From contig CAZRLN010000005.1 of assembly GCA_964601085.1 (NCBI GenBank), positions 35,938-99,937 on the forward strand: DNA of 64,000 nt, read 5' to 3'. This document shows, one piece after another, positions 24,250 to 32,198 of the stretch. How positions within the stretch are numbered: the first letter of the stretch is position 1; the number at the start of each line of letters is the position of its first letter. The notes beneath the pieces are model-generated. The model was not told where the DNA came from. It did no database searches and saw only the letters and a list, made by a program, of their open reading frames with translations. Both the position numbers and the translations under genes were made by a program. The stretch is from UBA1444 sp964601085. Its GTDB lineage: Bacteria > Bacillota > Negativicutes > UBA1444.

Positions 24250-26904
24250 TTATTGGCCTTTCAGACGCAAAAATAGTTTCACGAGCTCGTTGAGGAGCAG
24301 CGGGACTAGCGACAGGGCAAACACGATTCCCCAGTCATGCAGACTCAAATTGGTTACTTTGAAGGCATCGGCCAAAAATGGGATCGAGATCACGGCCAAT
24401 TGCAGAATGAACCCGGCAATGATCGCGCCGATCAGGTAACGGTTGGAGAACAAACCGATCTGGAAGATAGATTTTGTGGAGTTGCGCATCGCCAGCGAGT
24501 AGAAAAGCTGAGAAGCAGCCAACACGACAAAGGACATGGTGCGGGCATTGGTCAGGACCACCTCGGGAATGTCGCGGGAGCCCAGGCTGTAACCGAATTC
24601 GGCCAGACCCAGATAAAAAGCCGCCAAGGTCAGAATGCCGATCACTGTGCCGCCCATCACGGCCCAGATACCGGCGCCGCCGGCAAAGAAGCTTTCTCTG
24701 GGGTCGCGCGGCTTCTGCCGCATGACGTCGCCGTCGCCGGGGTCGACGCCGAGGGCGATGGCCGGTAGCGAGTCGGTGATCAGGTTGATCCAGAGGATCT
24801 GCGTTGGCAACAACGGCACGGGCCAGAAGAAGAGGATGGAGGCAAAAATGGCCACTACTTCGCCGAGATTGCACGATAACAGAAACACGACCGCTTTCTT
24901 GATATTGTTATAAATGTTTCGGCCCTCTTCGATAGCATGGACGATGGTGGTGAAATTGTCGTCGGTCAGGATCATGTCGCTGGCGCCTTTGGAGACGTCG
25001 GTACCGGTAATGCCCATGGCTACGCCGATGTCGGCGTATTTCAGCGAGGGAGCGTCATTCACTCCGTCGCCGGTCATGGAGACAATGTTACCTTGGGCTT
25101 TGAAGGCCCGGACGATCTTGACCTTGTGTTCCGGCGAAACCCTCGCGAAGACACGATAGCGGGAGATACGGTCAGCAAATTCTTCGTCGGAGAGTGAATC
25201 GATTTCGGCGCCGGTTAGGCTTTGTTCCAGGGAATCGGCGATACCAAGTTCTCTGGCGATGGCTACGGCGGTATTTTTGTGGTCGCCGGTGATCATTACC
25301 GGTGTGATGCCGGCCATTTTTGCCTTGTGGATGGAATCCTTGACTTCCAGACGGGGAGGGTCGATCATGCCGACCAGACCAATCAAGGTCAGATCCATCT
25401 CCATCTCTTCGGGAGAAAGCGGCTGGTCGGTGTCTTTATAGGCGGCGCCGAGGACGCGCAGGGCGGAGTCAGACATTACATCGGCCATGCGCAGATATTC
25501 GGCCTTCATTTCTGTCGTGAGCGGAACCGTCTGTCCGTTGACCAAGGCGTGGGTCGAGATTTTCAGAAGGTTGTCGAGGGCGCCCTTGGTATGGACCCGA
25601 TGGGTTTCACTTTCCCGGTTGAGGGTCGACATCAGCTTGCGATCGGAGTCGAAGGGCTTTTCGCCAATACGGGGATGCTGAATATTCAGGGCGGCTTTGG
25701 TCATTCCATATCTTTCTCCGGCCACGACCAGGGCAACTTCAGTCGGGTCGCCAGTGCTTTGCCCGTTGTCATAGGTGGCGTCGGAGCAGAGAACGAGCGA
25801 GCGCAGAAGCTCGCCGCCATCAGTGCCAAGAGGGGGCGGCTTGTCGCCGACGAGGATATCGGAAAGAATGCCGTGGGTGTATGTTTTGACGACCGTCATT
25901 TTGTTTTGCGTCAGTGTACCGGTCTTGTCCGAACAGATGATGTTGACCGAGCCCAGTGTTTCGACCGCCGGTAGTTTTTTGACAATGGCGTTGATCTTGG
26001 ACATCTTGGTCACGCCGATGGCCAGGACGATGGCTACGATGGCGGCGAGACCCTCCGGTATGGCTGCGACGGCCAGACTGATCGAGGTCAGGAACATTTC
26101 GAACATGTTTCGGCCCTGGAAGAGAGCGATGCCAAAAATTAGCGCGCAGATGCCAATGGCCAGAAAACCGAGCGTCTTGCCCAGCTCTTCGAGACGGCGC
26201 TGCAGGGGAGTCAGGTCTTCATTGCTTTCATCGAGGATTCGGGCGATTTTGCCGATTTCCGTGTCCATTGCAGTGGCGATGACGATGCCCTCGCCGCGAC
26301 CATAGGTGGCCAGTGTCGACATGAAGGCCATGTTGATTTTGTCGCCGATCGGGACTTTGGGGTCATCGATCAAGGCCCGGGCATCTTTGTCCGAAGGAAC
26401 GGATTCCCCGGTCAGGGCCGATTCCTCTATTTGCAGGTTGGCGCTTTCGATCAGCCGGAGGTCGGCGGGAACATAGCGGCCGGCGTCAATGAGGACGATG
26501 TCGCCGGGGACCAGGTCTTCCGAGTTGATCTCCCGAACTTCGCCGTCGCGTCGGACCAGTGTGCGCGGCGTTGTCAACTGCTGGAGGGCGGCGATTGCTT
26601 TTTCCGCCTTGTACTCCTGAATCACGCCGATAGCGGCGTTCAGAAGAACGACCAGCAGGATGATTGCGGAGTCGGCGTATTCGCCGATAAACAGCGTGAT
26701 GACCGCGGCTCCCAGCAGGACGTAGATCAACATGTCCTGCAGCTGGGCAAAGAACAGGGACAGTAGACTTTTTTTTGGTTTTCCTTCCAGCTTATTCTGC
26801 CCGTAGCGGGCTAATCGTTCCGCGGCCTCCACCCCAGACAGGCCTGTCGCCGCGTCGACATTCCATTCCCGGAGGACTTCCGATGAGCTTTTGGCGAACC
26901 ACAT
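24250..26904 (-). CDS. P-type cation-transporting ATPase (SERCA-like, Ca2+ or Mn2+)
   Basis: An 884-residue type IIA P-type ATPase. The start is the ATG of MWFAKSSSEVL, 6 bases after AGAGGTG. It has the N-terminal cation ATPase domain, the actuator TGES loop (SALTGESVPSD), the phosphorylation site CSDKTGTLTQNKM, TGDGVNDAPSLKYADIGVAMG, and the transport motif PEGLAAIVAIVLAIG. M5-M6 (NLGEVVAIFASILF, LWINLITDSLPAIALG) resemble calcium pumps. A yybP-ykoY manganese-type riboswitch precedes it, which suggests export of Mn2+ in addition to or instead of Ca2+; that is inference. Confidence 0.93.
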   Translation of the reverse strand: MWFAKSSSEVLREWNVDAATGLSGVEAAERLARYGQNKLEGKPKKSLLSLFFAQLQDMLIYVLLGAAVITLFIGEYADSAIILLVVLLNAAIGVIQEYKAEKAIAALQQLTTPRTLVRRDGEVREINSEDLVPGDIVLIDAGRYVPADLRLIESANLQIEESALTGESVPSDKDARALIDDPKVPIGDKINMAFMSTLATYGRGEGIVIATAMDTEIGKIARILDESNEDLTPLQRRLEELGKTLGFLAIGICALIFGIALFQGRNMFEMFLTSISLAVAAIPEGLAAIVAIVLAIGVTKMSKINAIVKKLPAVETLGSVNIICSDKTGTLTQNKMTVVKTYTHGILSDILVGDKPPPLGTDGGELLRSLVLCSDATYDNGQSTGDPTEVALVVAGERYGMTKAALNIQHPRIGEKPFDSDRKLMSTLNRESETHRVHTKGALDNLLKISTHALVNGQTVPLTTEMKAEYLRMADVMSDSALRVLGAAYKDTDQPLSPEEMEMDLTLIGLVGMIDPPRLEVKDSIHKAKMAGITPVMITGDHKNTAVAIARELGIADSLEQSLTGAEIDSLSDEEFADRISRYRVFARVSPEHKVKIVRAFKAQGNIVSMTGDGVNDAPSLKYADIGVAMGITGTDVSKGASDMILTDDNFTTIVHAIEEGRNIYNNIKKAVVFLLSCNLGEVVAIFASILFFWPVPLLPTQILWINLITDSLPAIALGVDPGDGDVMRQKPRDPRESFFAGGAGIWAVMGGTVIGILTLAAFYLGLAEFGYSLGSRDIPEVVLTNARTMSFVVLAASQLFYSLAMRNSTKSIFQIGLFSNRYLIGAIIAGFILQLAVISIPFLADAFKVTNLSLHDWGIVFALSLVPLLLNELVKLFLRLKGQ

Positions 26905-26989
26905 TCCCAACACCTCTTTTCCTCATTTCATTCCGGTTTTTCCAAGTTCGGGTTCTGTCGCCGATTGTTGTTTGGATGATTCTATGTAC

Positions 26990-27139
26990 AAAAAAAGACT
27001 CTCAACACAGAATCTGCCCAGACGAACAGAACCGTGTTAAAAGTCTCGTTACCAAACCCCATTGTTTTTTGGTCGCAAAGCCAGGAGAATCGATCAATCC
27101 GTACTGTTGACCTTGCAAATTCAACTACTCCCTCTTAAC
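26990..27139 (-). promoter_or_regulatory. yybP-ykoY (manganese) riboswitch with terminator platform
   Basis: Read on the minus strand. P1 forms between GTTAAGAG (27132-27139) and CTTTTAAC (27036-27043). The signature GGGAGTAG lies at 27125-27132, GGTCAACA follows, and ACGAGAC precedes the P1 3' strand. The P1 3' strand also pairs in a terminator: 27032-27045 with 26997-27010, then a U run at 26990-26996. Ligand stabilising P1 would block the terminator, so this reads as an ON switch for the ATPase gene. Family: yybP-ykoY, which senses Mn2+. Confidence 0.82.
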
Positions 27140-27145
27140 AATTTT

Positions 27146-27175
27146 ATAATAAATGAAAAAACAGGAAGTTGTCAA
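27146..27175 (-). promoter_or_regulatory. Promoter for the riboswitch-ATPase transcript
   Basis: On the minus strand a perfect TTGACA (27170-27175) is followed after 18 bases by TATTAT (27146-27151), just upstream of the aptamer. Confidence 0.6.
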
Positions 27176-27267
27176 TAAAAAATATTCGGAGTATGGATTA
27201 AGTTCGTCGAACAGTTCCGCGAATCTGTGAATCGTGAAGGACTATTTTTTTTATTACCAAATCATTC

Positions 27268-27273
27268 TATAAT
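27268..27273 (+). promoter_or_regulatory. Possible -10 element upstream of aroE
   Basis: TATAAT about 45 bases before the aroE start; the region at -35 is a T run rather than a good consensus. The stretch 26905-27318 otherwise holds the riboswitch and its promoter, and nothing else I can recognise. Confidence 0.4.
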
Positions 27274-27318
27274 AGTATAAACACGGAGTAAGATTGTAAC
27301 CTCTGGGAGGAAAAGACC

Positions 27319-28191
27319 TTGACTCAATTGGAACGGCAAATTTCCGGGCATACGCTTCTGTATGCCGTGATCGGTGATCCGGTAAAGCACTCTCTGTCGC
27401 CTGTGCTCATGAACAGCGCCTTTGCGGCGAATCAAATCGATGCCGTATATGTCGCGCTGACGGTGAAAGAGACAGCTGCCCGGCTCGCCATGGACATGGT
27501 GCGGACTTTTGGCCTCGGCGGCGTGAACGTCACGATGCCTTTGAAGCAGGCCATTATTCCCTGGCTGGATCAGTTATCGCCGGCGGCGGAGCTGGTGGGC
27601 GCCGCCAATTGCGTGATCAACCGGGAGGGGGTGTTGATCGGCCATAACACCGATTGTACCGGCTTTCGGCTGTCCCTGGCGAACCATTTTTCGCAGGCGC
27701 CGACTGCTGCGTTCCTGCTGGGAGCTGGCGGTGCGGCCCGGGCTATTGCTTCGGAGCTCGTGCATTGGGGTTGCCGAACCTTTTACATCACGAACCGGAG
27801 CCGGGATAAAGCGGAAGAGCTGGCGGAGATTTTGCGGCCGCGGGGCCGGACGGATATCCGGGTGCTCGACTGGCAGTCTTCGGAATGGTCGACGGCGCTG
27901 GCGGACGTCAATCTGCTGGTGAATGCCACTTCGATCGGCATGGGCGGCGCAGGAAATTTGGCGGAATTATTGCCTTGGGAATGCCTGAATCAGACAACCG
28001 TGATTTATGAGACTGTTTATAATCCCCTGGAAACCTCGTTTTTGCGGCAAGCCCGACAGCGCGGCTTTCAGGCCCTGCCGGGTACCGAACTGTTGTTATG
28101 GCAGGCAGTGGCGGGATTTGAACTGTGGACGGGAACGACGGCGCCCCGGGATGTAATGCGGGATAGTCTGCTGTCGGCATTGAAAAGCTGA
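27319..28191 (+). CDS. aroE: Shikimate dehydrogenase AroE
   Basis: NADPH-dependent reduction of 3-dehydroshikimate to shikimate. The 290-residue protein has the shikimate-binding start YAVIGDPVKHSLSPVLMN, the catalytic lysine in NVTMPLKQAI, HNTDCTGF, and a Rossmann loop LGAGGAARAIASELV with NRSRDKAEEL. TTG 27319 follows GGGAGGAAAAG. It is the second shikimate-pathway gene in the window but not in the T-box operon. Confidence 0.95.
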   Translation: MTQLERQISGHTLLYAVIGDPVKHSLSPVLMNSAFAANQIDAVYVALTVKETAARLAMDMVRTFGLGGVNVTMPLKQAIIPWLDQLSPAAELVGAANCVINREGVLIGHNTDCTGFRLSLANHFSQAPTAAFLLGAGGAARAIASELVHWGCRTFYITNRSRDKAEELAEILRPRGRTDIRVLDWQSSEWSTALADVNLLVNATSIGMGGAGNLAELLPWECLNQTTVIYETVYNPLETSFLRQARQRGFQALPGTELLLWQAVAGFELWTGTTAPRDVMRDSLLSALKS

Positions 28192-28275
28192 GACGAGATT
28201 TGTGGGAGTACTGTTTCCGGCGCTTTTCATATCCCCGGTTGATCAAGGCGAGGAAAGCGGGAAAGAGGTTGACGA

Positions 28276-29259
28276 ATGCTGCTTCTGACAACACAGTGGC
28301 TGGACGGACAGCGGATTGATTGGAAAATGGCGGCCTGCCTGCGGGAGATCGGTGAACACAAGGGTTGCGCCCAGATGTATGGCGTTCATATTTCGGATGC
28401 CATGGAGTCTTTGCGGCAAGTGACGGCCGAACATTCCGCAACGGCGGCCGGTCGCCTTGAAAGAAGCGAAACTTCAATTGAACAGTCCAATTATCGGCGG
28501 CTGATCCTGGAATTGCAGGATGCAGCGCAATCACTGCCGGTTGATGCCCCCAGTATTGTAACCGTTCATGAAGGCTTGTTTCGGGAATCCGGCCGGGAAG
28601 CAGGGATTTTTCGTTCCGCCGACACGGGTCTGGCCTTGGCAAAGCTGTGTGAAAACTATCGACGACAGGAAAAGATCACAGACCCAATTTTGCTGATTGG
28701 AGCGTTTGTTGCCGGCCTCCTGTCCATCCTCCCCTTTGCGGCGGGAAACCTGCGACTGGCATTGCTAATCGCAGGCTGGTTGCTCAACCGGTCCGGTTAT
28801 TCGATCAACCGGTATGTCAGTCTTGAACGCGTGATGGCAACGAAGCAAGAAATCGTTCGGCCTGTGCTCGGAAAAATGATGGGGCAAACGGATTTGGCTG
28901 AGGTTGACTTGGCGAAGTGGCGGGAATGCTGGTTGGAAATTCTGCTGCTCGCCTACCGGAACCTGAATTCCCGGGCGGCTGCCCTCAGCGGGCGGCGCGG
29001 CGTAAAAACGGAATTGGTGTTGGCCTGGATCGACGCTGCTCCTGACGATTTTTCCATCCGGGAAATTCAGCAGCAAGTTCCGGAATGCGGTATAGAACTG
29101 ATTCGCAAAATCATCAAAGAACAGAAAAGCGCCGGGATGCTGCAATGTTTGGGCAGAGGACCAAATGCCCGCTGGCGGAAACGGAAAAGACGCAAGCTTG
29201 GGACGAAAACACGGACAAAAGTTCGAGATGGTTTAAAATCTGGAAAAACCATGATATAA
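28276..29259 (+). CDS. Fic-fold protein with degenerate catalytic motif and winged-helix tail
   Basis: A 327-residue protein. Residues about 85-180 align with Fic domains (IVTVHEGLFRESGREAGIFR, then the core and SGYSINRYVSLERVM). The Fic catalytic motif HPFxDGNGR is LPFAAGNLR here: histidine to leucine, aspartate to alanine, the second glycine to leucine. AMP transfer by the usual mechanism should therefore be lost. Residues about 260-305 (SIREIQQQVPECGIELIRKIIKEQKSAG, shown only in part here as SIREIQQQVP) look like a winged helix, as in many Fic proteins. It may now be a DNA-binding or scaffold protein. It sits between aroE and a helicase with no partner gene evident. Confidence 0.65.
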   Translation: MLLLTTQWLDGQRIDWKMAACLREIGEHKGCAQMYGVHISDAMESLRQVTAEHSATAAGRLERSETSIEQSNYRRLILELQDAAQSLPVDAPSIVTVHEGLFRESGREAGIFRSADTGLALAKLCENYRRQEKITDPILLIGAFVAGLLSILPFAAGNLRLALLIAGWLLNRSGYSINRYVSLERVMATKQEIVRPVLGKMMGQTDLAEVDLAKWRECWLEILLLAYRNLNSRAAALSGRRGVKTELVLAWIDAAPDDFSIREIQQQVPECGIELIRKIIKEQKSAGMLQCLGRGPNARWRKRKRRKLGTKTRTKVRDGLKSGKTMI

Positions 29260-29324
29260 TATAAAGTCAATTGGGATAAACGCCTGTTGTCAGATAAAAC
29301 ACAATTAAAGGAGATAGATTGCCA

Positions 29325-30914
29325 ATGGTAACGAAAGAAAAAGAACAGAGCTTTTTTGGCGGCATTGCCCTCAGCCATAAAGTGATGGCCGCCATTCAGG
29401 CCATGGGATTCGAGGAGCCGTCGCCGATTCAGGCCCGGACGATTCCGCCGATTATGGAAGGAAACGACGTGATCGGTCAGGCGCAGACCGGGACCGGGAA
29501 GACGGCCGCATTCGGCATTCCCATTACCGAGAAGGTTCAGGATTTACGTCATGTTCAGGCATTGATCATGACACCGACCCGGGAACTGGCCTTGCAGGTT
29601 TCCGAAGAAATCGCGAAAATCGGCCAGTTTAAACGTCTCAAGACACTGCCGGTGTATGGTGGACAATCGATCGACCGTCAGATTCGGGCGCTGCGGTTTG
29701 GCGTGCAGATCGTCATCGGCACGCCCGGCCGATTGCTCGATCATATTCGGCGCGGTACTATCAAGTTGGATATGGTGAAGATCCTGGTGCTGGATGAAGC
29801 CGATGAAATGCTCGACATGGGGTTCGTCGACGATATTGAAACCATCATGGAGAATATTCCGCGGGAAGGTCGCCAGACCTTGCTGTTCTCGGCGACGATG
29901 CCGCAGCAGATCCGCTCCCTGGCCGACCGATACATGAACAAACCGGTGTTTGTGACGGTCAGCAAGGAACAGTTGACGGTACCGCAAATTGATCAGTTTT
30001 ACTATGAAACCCGGGAAAAACTCGATGGTTTGTGCCGGATTCTGGATGCTGGGGACATGGAAAGCACCATTATTTTCTGCCGAACCAAAAAAGGCGCCGA
30101 TGAACTGACGGCATCCCTGGTGGCGCGCGGCTATATGGCGGAGGCGCTGCACGGCGACCTGAGCCAGGTCCAACGCGACCGGGTTATGAAAAAGTTTCGT
30201 GAATCCAAACTGGAGATTCTGGTGGCGACGGATGTGGCGGCTCGCGGACTGGATATCGACCATGTGACGCATGTGGTTAACTACGATATTCCGCAGGACC
30301 CTGAATCGTACGTTCACCGGATTGGCCGGACCGGCCGCGCAGGACGCAAGGGAACCGCCATCACGTTTATCCATCCGCGCGAATTTCGTCAGCTGAAGCA
30401 GGTGGAACGGGAGATTCGACAACGGATTGTGCGGGGACAGTTACCCTCCGCAGCGGATATTCTTGAGCGGCAACGTGAAATCATCAAGCATCGAGTCATC
30501 AAAACGTTGGAACAGGATGCGTTTGCCGATTATCATCCGATTGTCGCGGATCTTGCCCTCGACTACGATCCGGTGGATATTGCGGCGGCGGCGCTGAAAC
30601 TTTTCCAGGAAGGTTTTAAAGAAGTCGCCGAGTTGGAAACACAATCCATGTCAACCAGCAGCGGGGCGGAAGCGGGCATGGTCCGGCTGTTCGTCAACGC
30701 CGGGCGCGATAACAATATCCGGCCGGAAGACATTGTGCGAACATTTGCCGGTGAGGCCGACATTCCCGGTAGCTCGATCGGGTTGATCAAAATTTACAGC
30801 AACTTTTCGTTTGTGGAAGTTCCAGAAGATGTGGCGGAACGTGTCGTATCCGCCCTGCAGGGCAACCGGATCAAAGGGATAAAGATCAATGTCGAAATCG
30901 CGAAAGGGCGATAA
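29325..30914 (+). CDS. DEAD-box ATP-dependent RNA helicase (CsdA/CshA type)
   Basis: A roughly 529-residue RNA helicase. It shows the Q motif, Walker A AQTGTGKTAAFGIP, PTRELALQV, DEAD box VLDEADEMLDMGF, SAT (FSATMPQQI) and HRIGRTGRAGRKG. The last about 75 residues form a DbpA-type RNA-binding domain (RLFVNAGRDNNIRPEDIVRT), which links it to ribosome or cold-shock RNA remodelling. ATG 29325 follows AAAGGAGA; a TTG at 29319 is also possible. TATAAT at 29255 may be its -10. Confidence 0.94.
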   Translation: MVTKEKEQSFFGGIALSHKVMAAIQAMGFEEPSPIQARTIPPIMEGNDVIGQAQTGTGKTAAFGIPITEKVQDLRHVQALIMTPTRELALQVSEEIAKIGQFKRLKTLPVYGGQSIDRQIRALRFGVQIVIGTPGRLLDHIRRGTIKLDMVKILVLDEADEMLDMGFVDDIETIMENIPREGRQTLLFSATMPQQIRSLADRYMNKPVFVTVSKEQLTVPQIDQFYYETREKLDGLCRILDAGDMESTIIFCRTKKGADELTASLVARGYMAEALHGDLSQVQRDRVMKKFRESKLEILVATDVAARGLDIDHVTHVVNYDIPQDPESYVHRIGRTGRAGRKGTAITFIHPREFRQLKQVEREIRQRIVRGQLPSAADILERQREIIKHRVIKTLEQDAFADYHPIVADLALDYDPVDIAAAALKLFQEGFKEVAELETQSMSTSSGAEAGMVRLFVNAGRDNNIRPEDIVRTFAGEADIPGSSIGLIKIYSNFSFVEVPEDVAERVVSALQGNRIKGIKINVEIAKGR

Positions 30915-32145
30915 GCCGAAAAACACGAATAAGTCCGGAATATCCGGGGGCGCGGGACTGATTCTCCTTGCGCTCCTGCTCATTTTAGCCGGCGCCGCTT
31001 ATTATGCTTTTCAGGAGTTGACCTCCGGACCCACCGCAAAGTCTGTTCCGGTGACCGGTTCAAAGAATGACGCTGATTTCAATTTCCGCTGCGACACGCT
31101 GCATTCGATTGTGGACAAGGTGGTGGCGGGGCAGAGCATGATCGTTTCGGATGTGCATCAGGAAGTAAAGACTGTCGATCGGCGGAACACCGACGGAAAA
31201 ATCCGCTGGAACGCCCGAAAAATCTTGATCGAGGCAACTGACGCCGTTTCGCCGGAGGAAATCCGGCGGGCGTTCGAAGTCGCACTGAAGCCGGCGACTG
31301 GGCTGGTCCTTCAATTGGAGCCGGATCAGTATCATGGATACGCTGTAACCCGGATCGATATCGGTTTTCGCGATCAGCTCGGCGGTGGACCACTGTCCAT
31401 TGTCAGTGATCGGCTGTATGTTGTCGAGGCGACGAAAAAGCCTGTCGCCAAAGGCGCCCGGCAAAAAACCAATACGGCGCATAAGGGAGAAATCGCCCTG
31501 ATCATCGATGATTTTGGGTACCGGCAAGATATGATTGCGGGTTTTGCCGCGATCCGACAGCCGTTTACTTTTGCGGTCATCCCCTTTAAGCAGTTCAGCA
31601 GGGATGCCGCTGCCAAAGGCTTGGCCAGCGGTCATCAGGTCATCCTGCATTTGCCGATGGAACCGATGTCCGGCGTGGAAGAGACGGAAGTCCCGATTAC
31701 GGTCCGGGTGGGAATGAGTCAGGACCAGATCCGCGAACTGATCGACCGGGCCACGGACAGTCTGCCGGGAATCATTGGCGTAAACAACCATCAAGGGTCC
31801 AAGGCGACGGCGGACCGAAACACGATGGATGCAGTGATGAAAAAACTACGGCAAAAGGGCCTCTTTTTTGTAGACAGCCGGACCAATGGACGATCGGTCG
31901 CCGCGGAGACGGCCCGTCGCGAAAAAATCAAGACGACGGAAAATGATTTGTTTATCGACGGGGTGGCCGATGTCGCTTATGTCAAAAAACAATTGCGCGC
32001 GGCCGGCGAAATGGCGGCGAAGATGGGAAGCGTCACGGTAATTGGCCACGCCCGCCCCACGACGCTGACGGCTTTGCGGGAGATGATTCCCGAACTGGAG
32101 GCGCGCGGGATCCGGTTTGTGTTTGTTTCCCAGTTGGTTCGCTGA
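30889..32145 (+). CDS. Divergent polysaccharide deacetylase family protein (YibQ-like)
   Basis: A 418-residue protein whose ATG overlaps the helicase 3' end by 26 bases. A positively charged N-terminus precedes one membrane segment (LILLALLLILAGAAYYAF, about 24-41). The C-terminal half (about 200-418) is the divergent deacetylase domain with IALIIDDFGYRQDM, VILHLPMEPMSG and VIGHARPTTLTAL. It is probably anchored in the membrane facing outward and acts on a cell-envelope glycan, but activity is unproven. Possibly cotranscribed with the helicase. Confidence 0.85.
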   Translation: MSKSRKGDKPKNTNKSGISGGAGLILLALLLILAGAAYYAFQELTSGPTAKSVPVTGSKNDADFNFRCDTLHSIVDKVVAGQSMIVSDVHQEVKTVDRRNTDGKIRWNARKILIEATDAVSPEEIRRAFEVALKPATGLVLQLEPDQYHGYAVTRIDIGFRDQLGGGPLSIVSDRLYVVEATKKPVAKGARQKTNTAHKGEIALIIDDFGYRQDMIAGFAAIRQPFTFAVIPFKQFSRDAAAKGLASGHQVILHLPMEPMSGVEETEVPITVRVGMSQDQIRELIDRATDSLPGIIGVNNHQGSKATADRNTMDAVMKKLRQKGLFFVDSRTNGRSVAAETARREKIKTTENDLFIDGVADVAYVKKQLRAAGEMAAKMGSVTVIGHARPTTLTALREMIPELEARGIRFVFVSQLVR

Positions 32146-32198
32146 ATCTATTCTACCGCTTGCCGAAACACAATGGCGGGCGAGTTTTCAGGTGAGGC

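Noticed and set aside
24337..24768. Plus-strand open frames inside the P-type ATPase gene
   Set aside because: Low-complexity antisense translation of conserved membrane helices.
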